DNA of 10,201 bases from an uncultured Prevotella sp. (GCA_937922435.1 CAKZVT010000061.1:1-10201); one strand, 5' to 3'; numbered from the stretch's first letter, positions 1 to 5,983 are shown. Numbers and translations: made by a program. The notes: generated from the letters alone by a model not told the origin.

Positions 1-30
1 GCTCCCTCCCTTGGGGAGGGTTGGGGTGGG
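1..30 (+). repeat. G-rich hairpin / G-quadruplex repeat, copy 1
   Basis: Positions 4-10 and 14-20 form a perfect inverted repeat (CCCTCCC, TTG loop, GGGAGGG), followed by TTGGGGTGGG. The four G runs at 13-16, 18-20, 23-26 and 28-30 have loops of 1, 2 and 1 nt, which fits the standard G-quadruplex pattern. Related copies are at 3636-3662 (opposite orientation), 3766-3794 and 5828-5857. It lies directly next to the 3'-end element at 41-145. The left border may lie outside the window. Confidence 0.75.
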
Positions 31-40
31 TATCCAATAT

Positions 41-145
41 GCCGTCTTTCGCCTTTCAAAAGGCCATGAATTGCACGCTAAAAAGCCGTCTTTTGCAATG
101 CGAAACACGGTCTTTTACAACGCCATTGATTATCAGGCAGTTACA
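41..145 (-). repeat. Structured 3'-end repeat element, copy 1 (degenerate)
   Basis: One of four related elements (others at 1776-1879, 5869-5983, 8551-8665). Read on the minus strand it holds GTAAC, the near-palindrome TGATAATCA (127-135), an A-flanked hairpin (80-116) and an imperfect hairpin of CTTTNGCNNNGCGAAAG type (46-62). In this copy the main stem is damaged: the arms at 81-93 and 103-116 differ by one inserted base and one mismatch. It lies about 50 nt downstream of the ATPase stop codon and may act as a weak terminator or processing site for that mRNA; that role is inferred from its position and structure. Confidence 0.7.
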
Positions 146-186
146 GACGGGAGGCAGACCGCTGCGCAATGGCGTGCAAAAAGGCA

Positions 187-1509
187 TCACACATCCGTCA
201 ACAGAAAAGCCATGTATACCGGCAAAGTCAGCATCGCACCATTCCGGCCTATATTATAGTCGCCCAATTTTATTGCATGGCGCACATGGTATTTGTCAGG
301 ATGAGCCAATATCGTCTTTGTGCTTTTAGCATTCCCGTCCTTCGCTTTGACCTCCACCAACACACATTCGCCCTTATACCTTATGACAAAATCAACCTCA
401 AGCCCGGTGTCTTTACGGAAATAATAAAGCCCTCGCCTCATTTTGGCAAATATATCGGCGACAAGATTTTCAAAGACGGCCCCCTTGTACCCGTAAAGAT
501 TGCCATGCAGGATGTCGGCCTGCGTGCCATCCTCAAGCATAGAGACAAACAGCCCGGTATCTACCATATATATCTTGAACACATCTTCCATGGCGTTACC
601 GTTAAGGGGAAGTTCTGTAATATGCAGGTTACGGCATCTGCGCACGATGCCGGCATCCTCAATCCACTGTATACTCCCCGCGTATTGCGAAGCCTTGCCG
701 CCCTTGCGTACCACTGAATACTGAAACTTCTTGTTCTCCTTGCTCAACTGGCGAGGTATCGACTCAAAGCATTCACGTATGCGTACCCTATCTTCCTTTT
801 CCGCATATTTTACCATGTCCTCCTCGTATTCTCCCACGATGCCGCGCTGCATGGAAAGCACCCTGCCCATGTCATGCCGTTCTACAAACGAACTCACAAC
901 AGCCGGCATTCCTCCGACAACGGCATACTGCAACACAAGCTGGCGCAAACGGACGTGCAACGCTTCAGGAACGGGAGTTTCATCCGACAGGCACCTGGCA
1001 AGCCTGCCTATCACATCAGGCGTTATCCCGTTAGCCCAAAGAAACTCCTCGAAATCGAGCGGATACATATCAACCACCGTCTCATAACCTACCGGCACGG
1101 AAGCAACGGCCTGCCGCATGCCGTACCCTTTGACACCAAGCAGCGAACCTGTAGCTATAACGTCGAAACGGCCGTCCAACTTGAAAAACTTTAGGGCTGT
1201 CCTCGCTCCTGGACATTCCTGTATCTCGTCAAGGACGACGCAGGTACTGCCAGGTTCAAAGACCACACCGGGCACAGCCGCCGTAACGTTCATCACGATG
1301 TCGTCTATCCGCTTGGAGCCTTCGAAAGCCAAACCCAGGCTTGGGTCTTGCATAAAATTCAGGTAAACCATGTGCTCATAGTTCTCGTTTACGAATTTCA
1401 ACACCGAGAACGTCTTTCCGCACTGACGGCAACCTTTAATCACAAGCGGATTACGGTCAGCCTCCTGCTTCCACTGCAAAAGCGTGTTTTCTATCTTCCT
1501 TTTCAGCAT
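187..1509 (-). CDS. AAA family ATPase with C-terminal DUF4143 domain
   Basis: A 440-residue protein typical of the stand-alone AAA_14/DUF4143 family, which is abundant in Bacteroidota and archaea. Residues 26-33 are a Walker A motif (G26, G31, K32, T33). Residues 89-97 are Walker B (TCVVLDEIQ, acidic pair D94-E95), and VIATGSLLG at 117-125 is a sensor-1-like segment. The C-terminal part has a PD-(D/E)XK-like arrangement: E347, then EVDF (E371, D373), then VEVKAK (E386, K388), as usual for DUF4143. No signal peptide or membrane segment is visible, so it should be cytoplasmic. ATP binding is well supported; the cellular job of the family is not established, and nuclease activity is unproven. 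The ATG at 1509 is chosen because a TAA lies in frame 15 nt upstream. It is monocistronic here, with its own promoter at 1681-1688 and a repeat-rich leader. Confidence 0.93.
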   Translation of the reverse strand: MLKRKIENTLLQWKQEADRNPLVIKGCRQCGKTFSVLKFVNENYEHMVYLNFMQDPSLGLAFEGSKRIDDIVMNVTAAVPGVVFEPGSTCVVLDEIQECPGARTALKFFKLDGRFDVIATGSLLGVKGYGMRQAVASVPVGYETVVDMYPLDFEEFLWANGITPDVIGRLARCLSDETPVPEALHVRLRQLVLQYAVVGGMPAVVSSFVERHDMGRVLSMQRGIVGEYEEDMVKYAEKEDRVRIRECFESIPRQLSKENKKFQYSVVRKGGKASQYAGSIQWIEDAGIVRRCRNLHITELPLNGNAMEDVFKIYMVDTGLFVSMLEDGTQADILHGNLYGYKGAVFENLVADIFAKMRRGLYYFRKDTGLEVDFVIRYKGECVLVEVKAKDGNAKSTKTILAHPDKYHVRHAIKLGDYNIGRNGAMLTLPVYMAFLLTDV

Positions 1510-1581
1510 GGCAACAACGGTTTAAGGGTACTGTGCAACTCTATATGGCTCTGAAAAGCATGACTTTCCTTTGAGAATAAC

Positions 1582-1680
1582 ACTTTTCCAAGCAACTTTT
1601 CAAAGCGTCCAACCACTTTTCTGGGCGACTTTTTAGGACTTCAAGCCACTTTTTCAAGCGACTTTTACCATCCTAATATG
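1582..1680 (-). repeat. Three degenerate 33-bp tandem repeats in the ATPase leader
   Basis: Six ACTTTT boxes (AAAAGT on the minus, mRNA-sense strand) start at 1582, 1595, 1615, 1628, 1648 and 1661. The spacing alternates strictly 13, 20, 13, 20, 13, giving three units of exactly 33 bp (1582-1614, 1615-1647, 1648-1680). The first 19 bp of units 1 and 3 match at 17 positions. A decayed seventh box (ACTTTC) is at 1563. The tract lies between the best -7 box (1681-1688) and the ATG at 1509, so most of it is probably transcribed as 5' leader. It is not part of the ATPase reading frame, because a TAA lies in frame between the tract and the start. Confidence 0.8.
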
Positions 1681-1729
1681 CAAATATAATAAATTCTTAT
1701 ATTATAGAAAAATAAAAAGCGCAAATATA
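1681..1729 (-). promoter_or_regulatory. Predicted ATPase promoter region with two -7 boxes
   Basis: On the minus strand TATATTTG occurs twice (1688-1681 and 1729-1722), each an exact match to the Bacteroidetes -7 consensus TAnnTTTG. The surroundings are very AT-rich. No convincing -33 TTTG was found; TTTC at 1710-1707 is the nearest. Starting from the proximal box gives a leader of roughly 165 nt containing the 33-bp repeats. Confidence 0.55.
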
Positions 1730-1775
1730 AACATTACAGACATCAATACCATTACTAAAATTTTCTTTCCAATAG

Positions 1776-1879
1776 GCCGTCTTTCGCCTTGCAAAAGGCC
1801 ATGAATTGCACGCTAAAATGCCGTGTTTTGCAAGGCGAAACACGGCATTTTACAACGCGCCTGATTATCAGGCAGTTAC
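1776..1879 (-). repeat. Structured 3'-end repeat element, copy 2
   Basis: It has the same architecture as copy 1 and is closest to it in sequence outside the stem (shared GGCCATGAATTGCACGCT at the centre). TGATTATCA is at 1862-1870, the main hairpin at 1815-1851 and the second imperfect hairpin at 1781-1797. It lies about 110 nt downstream of the blaR1-like stop codon, beyond a separate terminator at 1916-1951, and in the same orientation relative to the gene as the other copies. Confidence 0.8.
1815..1851 (-). terminator. Hairpin of element copy 2, terminator-like
   Basis: Arms 1815-1828 and 1838-1851 pair perfectly over 14 bp (AAAATGCCGTGTTT with its complement). Three more pairs are possible inside (TGC with GCG, one wobble) around an AAG loop. 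The stem begins with A4 and ends with T4, so it resembles an intrinsic terminator in both directions. The central stem sequence differs from copies 3 and 4 but pairing is kept. Confidence 0.6.
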
Positions 1880-1915
1880 GAAGACGGCAAAAACCGAAGT
1901 TCAAGGGCACGCAAA

Positions 1916-1951
1916 AAGGCGTGGCTACGCTCGTCCGCGCCGCCACGCCTT
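1916..1951 (-). terminator. Rho-independent terminator of the blaI-blaR1 operon
   Basis: AAGGCGTGGC (1916-1925) and GCCACGCCTT (1942-1951) form a perfect 10-bp stem with a 16-nt loop. On the minus strand the stem runs into five Ts (the A tract at 1913-1917). It lies 28 nt past the blaR1 stop codon, which fits termination of that leftward operon. Confidence 0.75.
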
Positions 1952-1979
1952 GTAATGAGAGAGTCAGGTTAATGCTGTG

Positions 1980-3626
1980 TTATTTTTTCTTGAGTATGAC
2001 TTCAATCACGCCGTTCTTGGCCGCCTCGCCGTACTTGTCGGTGGTGTGCTTCGCGTCCTTGTACACGTTTATTTGCTCTACATTGTTTGGGGTGAGGTTT
2101 GAGATGTCCTCCACGTGCTTGCCGTCAACGATGTAATACGGCGAACCTTCCAGCTTCATGGTCTGCGTTCCGGCCGGCACGTAATCTATTCCGTTAATCT
2201 TCACCACATGGCCTTTCAGACCCTCCGGCTGCGCCTTGCCGTCAGCCGCACCGCCGTCCTGGCGGAACGTTACAGGAATAGTGTACTTCACGGCCACGAC
2301 CTTGCCGTCATGCTTGCCGGGAGTCCACTTCGGCATGGCGTTGATTACGCGCAAAGCCTCCTGGTCGAGCAGCGGATTTACCGGGCGCATCACCTTGACA
2401 TTGCCCACCGTTCCGTCACTGCCTACGACGAACTGCACGATTACGCGGCCCTGGATGTTGTTCTTTGCAGCCTCGGCAGGGTACTTGATGTTGTCTCCGA
2501 GCCACTTAGCCATCGCGCTCGGGCCGCCCGGGAATTCGGGCTGCTGCTCAACAACGTCATACACCTTGTCGTCATCGTCGGGCACGATTGCCTCGGGTGC
2601 ATCGGCCTTAGGCTGCACTTCGGCTTCCGCCTTTACTGGCGCGGCATCCGCCGCAGCCATCTCCGTTGCTACCATTGCCGCCCCGTCGGCCTGCGCCTTG
2701 ACGGCAGGCATAACCTGGCTTACAAGAGCTTCGCTCTCGCTTTCGATTACATTACTCAGGCTCTCGGCCTTAGGAGTTGCAAAAGCCACTACGGCTACAG
2801 CCGCAACCGGGATGGCGACGAGCATACGCGCGCGGCTCCACGGATTTGATTTTCTTTTTAGCATCATAGTAATTCGTTTTTTAAGTGAACTTTGGGTTAG
2901 ATTGTTTGCCATTGAAAAGAGCTTGTCGCCCACCGCCTTGCGGATTAGCAGCAGCTGGTAGTCGGCGGCGTTTACGCCCGAAGAGAGCACCCGGCGGTCG
3001 GCCTCATACTCGTGCACACTTTGCAGTTCGGCCTTCAAGAGCCACGCTGCGGGGTTGAACCACTGGAACACGATGAGCACGTCGCACAGCAGGATGTCCC
3101 AAGAGTGCCGCCCGGCGATGTGGGCTCGCTCGTGCAAGAGTATGTATTCGGGATTGTCGCGGTAGTCTTTCTCGCTGACGACGATGTTGCCCATCCAGCT
3201 GAACGGCGACACGTCGGCCTTCACCACGACCGTTTTCACTCCGCCGTCACGGCTCACCACTCGGCCGCCTCGCAGCATCCTGCGCAGGCAGAGGAGCGAC
3301 AACGCCTCGCGGCCGGCGAAGAACGCCACACCTATTATATATATTGCGAAGCACACCGAGACTGCGGTCAGGCTGAACGCTGGCGCATCCGCCGCCACGG
3401 CCTGCATCACAATGTCTTCCACTATGACGAAACCGCCGACCGGTTCGGGCGCGCTCTCCACCGTGAAACGCACCAACGGCAGCAGCAACGACACGCCTAT
3501 GATGTCCAGCAACACCGCCCGATTGAAGCCGAAAAACGTCTCGCGGCTAAGCAGCAGCTTGTAAACCAGGTAGAACGCCGTGAGGCACAGCGCGACTTTT
3601 AGCGAATATATGAAAAACAGTCCCAT
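1980..3626 (-). CDS. blaR1: BlaR1-like M56 peptidase with TonB-C and plug-like domains
   Basis: A 548-residue integral inner-membrane protein. Hydrophobic segments lie near residues 5-25, 36-55, 84-104, 175-190 and 267-284. The M56 zinc peptidase motif is HERAH at 165-169 (ligands H165, H169; catalytic E166), followed by HEYEAD at 205-210, which supplies the third ligand. An Ala/Glu-rich linker (about 285-355) leads to a TonB C-terminal domain (about 360-455, with EFPGG, GRVIVQFVVGSDGTV and MPKWTPGK). Last comes a segment resembling a TonB-receptor plug repeat (about 494-548, YYIVDGKHV to GVIEVILKK). In staphylococcal systems BlaR1 senses beta-lactam and triggers BlaI cleavage. Here there is no penicillin-binding sensor domain, so the signal is unknown. 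It follows blaI by 180 bp, an unusually long gap. The symbol is by family only. Confidence 0.92.
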   Translation of the reverse strand: MGLFFIYSLKVALCLTAFYLVYKLLLSRETFFGFNRAVLLDIIGVSLLLPLVRFTVESAPEPVGGFVIVEDIVMQAVAADAPAFSLTAVSVCFAIYIIGVAFFAGREALSLLCLRRMLRGGRVVSRDGGVKTVVVKADVSPFSWMGNIVVSEKDYRDNPEYILLHERAHIAGRHSWDILLCDVLIVFQWFNPAAWLLKAELQSVHEYEADRRVLSSGVNAADYQLLLIRKAVGDKLFSMANNLTQSSLKKRITMMLKRKSNPWSRARMLVAIPVAAVAVVAFATPKAESLSNVIESESEALVSQVMPAVKAQADGAAMVATEMAAADAAPVKAEAEVQPKADAPEAIVPDDDDKVYDVVEQQPEFPGGPSAMAKWLGDNIKYPAEAAKNNIQGRVIVQFVVGSDGTVGNVKVMRPVNPLLDQEALRVINAMPKWTPGKHDGKVVAVKYTIPVTFRQDGGAADGKAQPEGLKGHVVKINGIDYVPAGTQTMKLEGSPYYIVDGKHVEDISNLTPNNVEQINVYKDAKHTTDKYGEAAKNGVIEVILKKK

Positions 3627-3635
3627 AGCTTCTGA

Positions 3636-3662
3636 CCCACCCCTGCCCTCCCCAAGGGAGGG
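3636..3662 (-). repeat. G-rich hairpin / G-quadruplex repeat, copy 2, before blaR1
   Basis: On the minus (mRNA) strand the four G runs at 3653-3650, 3648-3646, 3643-3640 and 3638-3636 have loops of 1, 2 and 1 nt. The hairpin arms are 3646-3652 and 3656-3662. The last G run ends 9 nt before the blaR1 ATG (3626-3624), so a G-quadruplex or hairpin in the mRNA would cover the ribosome-binding region. It is inverted relative to copy 3 at 3766-3794. Confidence 0.75.
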
Positions 3663-3765
3663 AGTTTGGTGTGCTTTATTTATTAATTCTACATTTTATT
3701 TGTCACATTTACTTGTCAGACATAGCCTGTATAGGCAAATGGCACACCCACGAAAGCAGTTTAAG

Positions 3766-3794
3766 CCCTCTCCCTTGGGGAGGGTTGGGGTGGA
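3766..3794 (+). repeat. G-rich hairpin repeat, copy 3, after blaI
   Basis: It contains CTCTCCC/GGGAGGG arms (3768-3774 and 3778-3784, one mismatch), then TTGGGGTGG. The last G run is only two bases, so the G-quadruplex pattern is incomplete. It forms an inverted pair with 3636-3662, enclosing about 100 AT-rich bases (3663-3765) that I do not recognise. The pair fills the blaI-blaR1 gap and looks like an inserted foldback or two insertions of the same repeat. Confidence 0.7.
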
Positions 3795-3806
3795 TACCAG
3801 TCTGCA

Positions 3807-4169
3807 TTACTTCCCTTCCTCAACCTTCTTGATGAGCTCGCGCAGGTCGTCCACCGATATTTTCTCTTCCTTAACGAGGGCGGAGACCACGCCGAGGTAC
3901 GACTTGTTGAAGAACTTGTTGACGACGTTGCCCAGCGTGCCGCGGCGGTAATCGTCGCGCGAGAGCACGGGGTAATACTTGTAACAGCGCGGCGTTATGG
4001 CCTCATGAGCGAGGAAGCCCTTGTCCTCGAGTATATGGACGAGGGTTGACAGCGTGTTGACATGCGGCTTCGGGTCGTCATACAGAGCCTGAAGCTGGCG
4101 TATGTGCATCGCCCCACGTTCCCAATAATGGTTCATTATTTCCTCTTCCTTGACTGTAAGCGGTTTCAT
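3807..4169 (-). CDS. blaI: BlaI/MecI-family transcriptional repressor
   Basis: A 120-residue cytoplasmic DNA-binding protein of the BlaI/MecI/CopY family, of the usual length. Residues 1-70 form the winged helix-turn-helix: LTVKEEEIMNHYWE at 4-17, the recognition-helix region HVNTLSTLVHILEDKGFL at 36-53, and the wing ending YKYYPVLS. Residues 72-118 are the helical dimerisation tail. It is the first gene of a leftward unit with the M56/BlaR1-like gene, the classical repressor-sensor pair. Its own promoter contains a near-palindrome that is a likely autoregulatory site. The Asn-Phe bond cut in staphylococcal BlaI/MecI has no clear counterpart in the tail, which reads SALVKEEKIS at 96-105. No beta-lactamase gene is in the window, so the regulated targets are unknown. 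Confidence 0.93.
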   Translation of the reverse strand: MKPLTVKEEEIMNHYWERGAMHIRQLQALYDDPKPHVNTLSTLVHILEDKGFLAHEAITPRCYKYYPVLSRDDYRRGTLGNVVNKFFNKSYLGVVSALVKEEKISVDDLRELIKKVEEGK

Positions 4170-4194
4170 AGTCTGTGTTTTTTCGTTTACACCG

Positions 4195-4226
4195 CAAAGT
4201 AACTAAAAGTTTTAGTAACCTCCAAA
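4195..4226 (-). promoter_or_regulatory. blaI promoter with operator-like palindrome
   Basis: On the minus strand TTTG (4226-4223) is followed 20 nt later by TTACTTTG (4202-4195), a 7/8 match to the -7 box at the right spacing. The 21-bp near-palindrome 4199-4219 lies in the spacer and overlaps the -7 box. Its core ACTAAAA-G-TTTTAGT (4202-4216) is perfect, and 9 of 10 positions pair over the full arms. A lone half-site ACTAAAAG is upstream at 4245-4252. This is where a BlaI dimer would block transcription; the protein-site match is inferred from position. Confidence 0.7.
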
Positions 4227-4298
4227 TGTTTTGCAGGAAATTAAACTAAAAGAGTTCGTTATTTAACTATTGTTGTATGTTTTGGATTGATTTGTGGA

Positions 4299-4431
4299 AG
4301 TAATCGGGAGTTAACGGGAGTTAGGCGCTTCGCGCCGGAGTTAGCGGACATTACCTTCATTCATTATTATAAGGTATTCTCCGCTAACTCCGCGAACGCA
4401 GTGAGCTAACTCCCGTTAACTCCCGATTACT
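4299..4431. repeat. Large imperfect foldback (inverted repeat), 133 bp
   Basis: Outer arms 4299-4324 and 4406-4431 are perfectly complementary over 26 bp. Inner arms 4337-4348 and 4380-4391 pair over 12 bp, and TACCTT/AAGGTA (4352-4357, 4371-4376) over 6 bp. Each arm is interrupted by a side segment: GGCGCTTCGCGCC on the left is itself a perfect hairpin (4324-4336), and the right one (4392-4405) contains GCGAACGC. Arms are built of the recurring unit CGGGAGTTAA/CGGAGTTAG. It sits in the divergent gap between blaI and the histidine kinase. There is no coding capacity and no transposase nearby; it could be a MITE-like or REP-like element, or a leader structure of the kinase mRNA. Confidence 0.85.
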
Positions 4432-4473
4432 CCATTAAGCAATATTACCGCCCCAAGAACGTTATATGTATGT

Positions 4474-5637
4474 ATGCAATGGACTGACAGAATACGCCAT
4501 GTGAAAATCATCCTCGTGGTGGCCGCGGTGCTCATAGCCGTGGCCTCGCTCGTAGTGTCAGGCTCGCTCGTGCGCGAGCTGAAGGCCGAGGAGCGCAACA
4601 AGATGGAGATTTGGGCTGAAGCCATGCGCTCGCTAAACATGGCCGACGAGACGACCGACCTAAACCTGGTGCTCAAGGTAATCAACGAGAACAACACAAT
4701 ACCCGTAATCGTGACCGGCGCACACGGCGAAGTGCAGATATACAGGAACGTGAAGCTCGACGGAAAGACGCTCGACGACAGCCTGCGGCAGGCCGGAACG
4801 CTGGCTAAGCGGCTGCTGGCCGAAGGGCGCTACATCAGGATTAAGCTGGGCGAAGGCGCACACGACGGCTACATAGACGTATGTTACGACGACTCGGTAA
4901 TACTGAAGTGGCTCGCCGCCTACCCCTACATACAGCTCGGAGTGGTGATGCTCTTCGTCGTGGTGGCCATCTTCGCCCTGCTCACATCCAAGCGGGCGGA
5001 GCAGAACAAGGTGTGGGTTGGCCTGTCGAAGGAGACCGCCCACCAGCTGGGCACACCCATATCGAGCCTCATGGCGTGGACGGAAATACTGAAGGAGAAC
5101 TATCCCGACGACGAGATGCTGCCCGAAATGGACAAGGACGTGAAGCGTCTCGAGCTCATAGCCGACCGCTTCTCGAAAATAGGTTCGCTGCCCGAGCCTG
5201 TCCCGGCGAGCCTCACGGAGGTGATGGAGCACGTCATCGAGTACATGGACCGCCGCACTTCGCAGAAAGTAAGGTTCGTAAAAGACTTTCCCGAGGGCGA
5301 CATCATCATCAGGATGAACGCATCGCTGTTCGAGTGGGTAATAGAAAACCTGTGCAAGAACGCCGTCGACGCGATGGAGGGCAGCGGCACAATAACCCTT
5401 CACCTCGACGAAACGGCCGACAAGGCCATAATAGAAGTGACCGACACGGGCAAGGGAATACGCAAGAAAGACCTGCGCAACGTCTTCCGTCCGGGCTTCA
5501 CCACCAAGAAGCGCGGCTGGGGACTGGGCCTCTCCCTGGCAAAACGCATAGTCGAGGAATACCACAAAGGCCGCATCTACGTAAAGAGTTCGGAGCCCGG
5601 ACGCGGCACAACCTTCCGCATAGAGCTAAGGAAATAA
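4474..5637 (+). CDS. Membrane sensor histidine kinase (orphan)
   Basis: A 387-residue inner-membrane kinase. Transmembrane segments lie at about 11-31 and 152-171, enclosing a periplasmic sensor region of about 120 residues that matches no domain I recognise. The H-box is SKETAHQLGTPISSL (phosphoacceptor H190). The HATPase domain has the N-box ENLCKNAVDA (291-300), G1 box DTGKGI (324-329), F-box FRPGF (338-342) and G2 box GWGLGLSLA (348-356). It should autophosphorylate and pass phosphate to a response regulator, but none is in the window. The start is the only good in-frame ATG (4474); ATGs at 4466 and 4470 are out of frame. It is divergent from blaI, with the foldback between them. A weak -7-like TTGATTTG is at 4287-4294, which would place the foldback in the leader. 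Confidence 0.93.
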   Translation: MQWTDRIRHVKIILVVAAVLIAVASLVVSGSLVRELKAEERNKMEIWAEAMRSLNMADETTDLNLVLKVINENNTIPVIVTGAHGEVQIYRNVKLDGKTLDDSLRQAGTLAKRLLAEGRYIRIKLGEGAHDGYIDVCYDDSVILKWLAAYPYIQLGVVMLFVVVAIFALLTSKRAEQNKVWVGLSKETAHQLGTPISSLMAWTEILKENYPDDEMLPEMDKDVKRLELIADRFSKIGSLPEPVPASLTEVMEHVIEYMDRRTSQKVRFVKDFPEGDIIIRMNASLFEWVIENLCKNAVDAMEGSGTITLHLDETADKAIIEVTDTGKGIRKKDLRNVFRPGFTTKKRGWGLGLSLAKRIVEEYHKGRIYVKSSEPGRGTTFRIELRK

Positions 5638-5700
5638 GCGGCGGCAAGCCGCCCACCGCCGACACGCCCGTGGCCACAACCACCCTTTCTAATCACTTCC

Positions 5701-5754
5701 TTCTCACTCTCCCATAACTCCCCAACCTCCCAGCGCTCCCACTCCACCCTCTAA
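5701..5754. repeat. 9-bp C-rich tandem array, copy 1
   Basis: TCCCA-type units start at 5710, 5719, 5728 and 5737, exactly 9 bp apart, with degenerate flanks at 5701 and 5746. The minus strand carries four G runs (about 5740-5711) with loops of 5-6 nt, so it also fits a loose G-quadruplex pattern. The array ends in CCACCCTCTAAAA, as does the array at 8498-8545. It lies downstream of the kinase gene. Upstream of it (5638-5700) I see only a short GGCGGC/GCCGCC inverted repeat right after the stop codon (5640-5653) without a T tract. Confidence 0.65.
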
Positions 5755-5827
5755 AATACAGCCTTTCACCGGCCATCCGCCAATCCTTTGGACGGCAATT
5801 TAATGCTTGCCAACGAAAGCATTTCAA

Positions 5828-5857
5828 GCTCCCTCCCTTCGGGAGGGCTGGGGTGGG
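5828..5857 (+). repeat. G-rich hairpin / G-quadruplex repeat, copy 4
   Basis: A perfect CCCTCCC/GGGAGGG hairpin (5831-5837, 5841-5847, loop TTC) is followed by CTGGGGTGGG. G runs are at 5841-5843, 5845-5847, 5850-5853 and 5855-5857 with loops of 1, 2 and 1 nt. As at 1-30, it directly abuts a 3'-end element, so these two repeats travel together in two of four cases. Confidence 0.75.
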
Positions 5858-5868
5858 TGTCCCAATAT

Positions 5869-5983
5869 GCCATCTTTCGCCTTGCAAAAGGCCGTCAATT
5901 AGAACGCAAAAGGTGGCCTTTCGTCTTGCGAAAGGCCACCTTTTACAATTCAATTTCTATATCACTGATTATCAAAGGCTTAC
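5869..5983 (-). repeat. Structured 3'-end repeat element, copy 3
   Basis: It has the same order of parts as the other copies: second hairpin at 5874-5890, main hairpin at 5908-5944, TGATTATCA at 5966-5974, and GTAA at its gene-proximal end. In this copy the GTAA supplies the TAA stop codon (5982-5980) of the secreted-protein gene, so the element begins inside the coding region's last codons. It resembles copy 4 most closely. Confidence 0.82.
5908..5944. terminator. Bidirectional intrinsic terminator (element copy 3)
   Basis: Arms 5908-5923 and 5929-5944 (AAAAGGTGGCCTTTCG and complement) pair perfectly over 16 bp around a 5-nt loop, with A4 before and T4 after the GC-rich core. It lies between two convergent genes, the kinase (+, ends 5637) and the secreted protein (-, ends 5980), and is symmetric enough to stop transcription from both sides. 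Confidence 0.75.

Noticed and set aside
1..186. Open frames of 82-102 residues at the left edge
   Set aside because: They run through the G-rich repeat and 3'-end element copy 1, with no recognisable protein features.
1582..1680. CRISPR array
   Set aside because: The 33-bp units are contiguous tandem copies without unique spacers, and no cas gene is near.
1752..1764. TTACTAAAATTTT resembling half of the blaI operator
   Set aside because: Only one half-site is present and the sequence is AT-rich, so chance is likely.
2115..2961. Two plus-strand open frames of over 240 residues
   Set aside because: They are antisense shadows of the GC-rich blaR1-like gene, whose frame carries clear M56 and TonB-C motifs; their compositions are not protein-like.
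4299..4431. Insertion sequence ends
   Set aside because: There is no transposase frame and too little length between the arms; at most it is a non-autonomous element.
5640..5653. GGCGGC/GCCGCC as terminator of the kinase gene
   Set aside because: It has a two-base loop and no T tract; the hairpin at 5908-5944 is far better.
4881..5717. 278-residue plus-strand frame overlapping the histidine kinase
   Set aside because: It is out of frame with the kinase boxes and extremely rich in Arg, His and Gly, as expected of a shadow frame.
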